Positions 60,559 through 64,000 of a DNA stretch of 64,000 nt are shown one piece after another (the first letter of the stretch is position 1; every line of letters starts with the position of its first letter). The DNA is from Heterodera schachtii. Its lineage: Eukaryota; Nematoda; Chromadorea; Rhabditida; Heteroderidae. The position numbers and the translations under genes are program-made. The stretch is from the NCBI GenBank assembly GCA_023374025.1, contig SIJG01000024.1, positions 319,602 to 383,601 on the forward strand. Direction: 5' to 3'. The notes under the pieces were generated by a model that ran no database searches, was not told the origin of the DNA, and saw nothing but the letters and a program-made list of their open reading frames with translations.

Positions 60559-61847
60559 TGAGGGTCCAGGAATTGAGTCTATGAAAATTTCAGGGAATTA
60601 ATTCTTCACCTAATTAGTCACACTTTGATTAAGAAAATAAAGATACCGAGAATCTTAAAGAAAATTCTCGGTCTCTTGTCTCAGTAATTTTTGTCACATG
60701 CATCATAATAAATAAGCATCTGCAACACTCTCTCAAAATTTCTGTTCCTAATTAACATTTGATTATTGGGCACAAAAAATGTCCCGGCATTTCTCTCTCT
60801 TCTCCTTAATTAGTTCTTAATGTGGTCCCAAGTTTTGCTGAACTTTCTCGTTCAGATCACTTCGCTTCAACCGGGCAGTTCGGCAGCAGAAAAGTTGGCA
60901 ATCGGTGATCGAATTATGGCAGTGAACGGACACGAAGTCAGCACACAGGTGAACATCGAATTTAACATTAATACGAAACGAAATTAGCAGTTTTATTAAG
61001 GAATATAAAAAATAATAATTTTATTTTTATTCAAAAAACTGATTTTAATTAATTTTTAATTAATATATTTAAATAAAATTTTATTTTCACTTTTATATAA
61101 ACATTTCATTTAAAATTTATTTAAGCTTTCAATTTCCGTCCTTTTCAGCATTCCGCCGTCACTTACATTCGTTCCAGTGGCAATTCAGTCGCTTTGCAAG
61201 TGTCCAGGCCGATCAAACCGATTGTCACTGGCACTAGCAGCTAATGATTAATTAACTAATTAGTCGATGGTCCAAAACATTCTCTCATCACTCTTAGCAT
61301 CCAATTTCACACATTTTGAATTGTCTGATCAAAAGTTGAATCAATTATTCTTTTTTTAAAGTTCTAATGCCGTCACTTGGACTATCTGAAAGAATTGGAC
61401 AATTCTTATATTAATGAGTGGCTTTTTTCCATTTTCAATTTTTTTGGTCTCTTTAGATCAGTTCCGATTGTTGATTTGATCAACATCAGTTTTTTAGGTA
61501 ATTTAAGTGTTTGTTTGTTTTTGAACATTCTCTTGCATTTTTTACTTAATCATTTCTCGAATAGTTTATAATCATCATCAATGTGTTTTATCAACAAATT
61601 CCCTGTGCTAAAAAATGTTTTTGCTAATTGAATTTTTAAGTGTCATTTAATTACCATCATAATTTGATCATTTGATTCCTCCATTTTCATCAATGCGAAT
61701 TGTAATTTTGTTTTATATACTTTCATCATTTTTATTGAATACTTATTGTTTATTCGCTATTCACAAATGATTTAATAATTTTTCATTTCGGGTAAATTTG
61801 GTGTTACAATTTGAATTTGCGTTTTTTCCCTAACATTTATCTAACTT
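60559..61847 (+). repeat. Segmental duplication, right copy (PDZ gene 3' end)
   Basis: It matches 53377-54683 in the same orientation. The left edge falls at TGAGGGTCC and the right edge at CATTTATCTAACTT, after which the copies diverge abruptly. Confidence 0.9.
60856..61244 (+). pseudogene. Duplicated last two exons of the PDZ gene
   Basis: Exons 60856-60948 and 61149-61244 repeat exons 59-60 of the PDZ gene, with intact splice sites, frame and stop. The encoded residues are identical except near the end (VTGTSS in place of VSGTSS). The first half of the PDZ domain (exon 58) is missing from this copy, so it cannot make a complete PDZ. Preserved sequence suggests a young duplication or gene conversion. 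Confidence 0.75.
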
Positions 61848-61887
61848 AAAGGACTTGTCTTTTTTTATCGTTTTTTGCCTGTCCGAC

Positions 61888-62012
61888 CCGAGGGGCATTT
61901 TGGTAAGGCGTTGAAAACACCTTGGAAATCTTCATCCCAATTAGCCCCTAACCAATCAATCCAAATTCAAACAGATTGTCAGTGGCTCCAGCAACTAATT
62001 GATTAATTAATA
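61888..62012 (+). repeat. Third mini-copy of the PDZ gene end
   Basis: The first part (CGAGGGGCATTTTGGTAAGG) matches the end of exon 58 and its donor. It jumps after about 75 bp to GATTGTCAGTGGCTCCAGCA, matching the end of exon 60 and its TAA. The intervening 0.65 kb is deleted. Confidence 0.75.
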
Positions 62013-62289
62013 AATTTGACGATAAAAAGATAAATCAGTAACACAAGCAAAATAATTTTAGAATCATCGATTAGTTAAGCCGTGTAGGGCGACGAGACTG
62101 AGCAGTACAGACCGACATTGGCGCTGGTTCTGATTTGTTTAGTAAGCCATAATGATCTTCACCTGCGAGGGGCCATCCGCTGTTTTTCAGCAGCCGTAAA
62201 AACAAATGGAATCGCAACTATTGACCATACTCGAAGTCCGCAAAAAATGATTTTTTTTGGCAATTTAAGTCCTAACGATCGGAGACGGT

Positions 62290-63110
62290 TGTGTGGAGAA
62301 TGCGCACTGCTCAATTGGAGCTGATCTTGCAGAGGATTTGTTGTTGAGAGATGGGGCGAGAGGATTTACGACGGAACCGAAAAGACAGCGACGAATTGGA
62401 CGAAAAAGGGGGGGGGATATTTTACAAAATATAATTAGCTTCTTCTCATGGACAAAGGGATGGCCCAAATGGAGGAAAAAAGGCGCGAAGGAGTTGCCGA
62501 CTTCGAGCAAGCAAAATGCGCAATTGCACACATTGCGGGCAGAGCATGCCATACTTGTGCAATTAGCAGAAACACGGCTTTGCGAAACCCATTCAATGGC
62601 CCTTAATGGGGCTCGGGAATTCCAAACAAAAACGCATTTCAACATTAGTCACTTAACGGCATTTAGGCTGAGCGAGGAACAAATGCTGCCATGAAAACGG
62701 AGTTGGTCACCACACTTACCGCCCAATTGAAAAATGCTGTCAAAAACGCAACGGTTGGAGGACAAACGCTACCAGCGCGAAAGGGACACATTCACTGAAA
62801 AGAGTTGCTGAGATGGAAAGGACGGCTAAACGCGTGCCGATCCTCGAGAATGAGTTGGAGCGAGCGAGTGGGAGAAGAGTTTGCCAGTTGAGAATGAAGC
62901 GAGTGGAGACGGAGACGGACGAACGCATGGAAAAAGTCGTGGGGGAGGGGGACTTGGCCATTGGAATGTTTTGGCTGAATCGATGCGCAACAACATAAAA
63001 AAAGGAATAATGGGCGGAAAAGGGTCGGGGAGTTGGTTGGAACAACGATGTGCCAATTTGGCAGCTCTTCTCCAACATGACGTGAAAGCGGCGGAAGACG
63101 GTTCTTTCTA
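62290..63110 (+). pseudogene. Decayed coiled-coil protein sequence
   Basis: Short stretches in different frames look like coiled coil: MAQMEEKRREGVADFEQAKC (from about 62459), LEDKRYQRERDTFTEK (about 62756) and RVAEMERTAKRVPILENELE (about 62802), with ERMEKVVGEG after it. Frame changes and stops lie between them, and no consistent splice sites were found. I read this as a pseudogene of a long coiled-coil protein; the parent family is not identifiable here. Confidence 0.35.
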
Positions 63111-63490
63111 AAATTTTTACAAATCTCAAAAAAAAGGCGGGAGATATTTGGGAGGAGGGCACCGTTTTGACACTGACAAATAATTGGGAAAGAGGAGGGC
63201 AAAACGTACAATTTCGTGGTCATCCCATCGAACTTTCCCTATTCTTTTTCATTTCGAGCGAGCTTTTTGCCTATCTTTTAAGAAATTCCGAGTTTTATTT
63301 GATGAGATTCACCTCTTCGAATCCTAAAAATTGCGCATTTACCCCTCCTTCTTTAATGAGTTTTCGGGTCAAAAATTATCTGATTCTGATCATATCAGCA
63401 GATAAGGAGAATGCATTGGCATTGGCTTTTCAATGTCCCAATTTTTTATGGGGAGTAATTAACCAATTATTAAATTATTACCCCACAAAA

Positions 63491-63798
63491 ATGCCAAAAA
63501 AGATGCCCACTGAATTGGTTTTTGAAATTGCTAATTTTGTGCAATGCCATCGCAAATGGACACACATTCATGTGTCCAGAAAAATTGACTACCCGATGGT
63601 TAAAAGGATGAAAAACTGGCTAAAAATCCTGAAAATTGCGGTTGTAAATTCAAAATTAATTTTTATTTTTCCAATGTTTTTCAGATTGTCCAATTCCGCG
63701 CAGCATTTGAAGAACTTTGCCACAATGTAGTCAAATATCCCCAAAAGAATCAGAGCAATTTGTTTCAGCGGATCTACAAAGGCAAGACAATGTTTTAA
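63491..63798 (+). CDS. Small F-box-like protein
   Basis: Exons 63491-63640 and 63685-63798 join in phase (intron GT-AG, 44 bases) and encode about 87 residues ending KGKTMF. The N-terminus MPKKMPTELVFEIANFVQCH and the following HVSRKIDYPMVKRMKNWLKI resemble an F-box helix pair, and it echoes the LPLELLFEIAPFV segment of the fragments at 163 and 56445. A GC donor at 63782 could extend the gene toward a later exon near 63889 (VRAIESLGLSPEHSNYV), but its phase does not fit well. Confidence 0.35.
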
Positions 63799-64000
63799 TA
63801 AAAATTGGCCAGTTCTTATGAGTTATAATTAATTTAGTTTTAAAATTAAGAGTTTTTCAAACTGTCGCTGATTGGTCGAATGCCGCAGGTCCGTGCCATT
63901 GAGAGTCTTGGTCTGAGCCCGGAGCACTCCAACTACGTGGGTTTTAGCTGTTAAACCATCATTTGTTCACAGTCTCAATTCACGGGTTCTGTTGGTGTCG

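Overview
The window looks like nuclear DNA of a nematode. GC-rich exons sit in very AT-rich introns, and the proteins are animal families: a giant multi-PDZ scaffold of the MUPP1/PATJ/MPZ-1 type, plakin (VAB-10-like) repeats, and a probable hedgehog-related Wart-type secreted protein. The share of GC-AG introns is high. From what I know of published genomes this fits plant-parasitic cyst nematodes (Globodera/Heterodera), but that placement is inference. There is no bacterial operon, CRISPR array or rRNA.

Layout. 1-0.3 kb: broken F-box-like fragment, second copy near 56.4 kb. 1.1-3.2 kb: small low-complexity gene. 4.3-5.0 kb: non-autonomous DNA element with terminal inverted repeats. 6.65-8.7 kb: seven-exon secreted Wart-like gene. 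9.56-10.8 kb: minus-strand gene for a secreted cysteine-rich protein. 13.7-54.1 kb: one gene of about 60 exons (about 2,440 residues) encoding ten clear PDZ domains plus a degenerate N-terminal one. Its exons were chained by hand; every splice phase joins except at two places where one extra T creates a UGA, both inside the heptamer ACTGAAC. A second, unidentified same-strand gene (18.7-21.3 kb) is nested in one of its introns.

54-64 kb is a patchwork: a 1.3-kb duplication of the 3' end of the PDZ gene, a foldback-type element whose long inverted arms are built of a short GC-rich unit, F-box-like fragments, an internal piece of a plakin gene, a third mini-copy of the PDZ gene end, and a decayed coiled-coil sequence.

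The PDZ protein is expected to act as a scaffold at membranes and junctions, holding receptors and polarity proteins through its separate PDZ domains. The other genes show no functional link to it. All gene models are manual, made from splice signals, phase and recognised domain patterns; no transcript evidence or database search was available.
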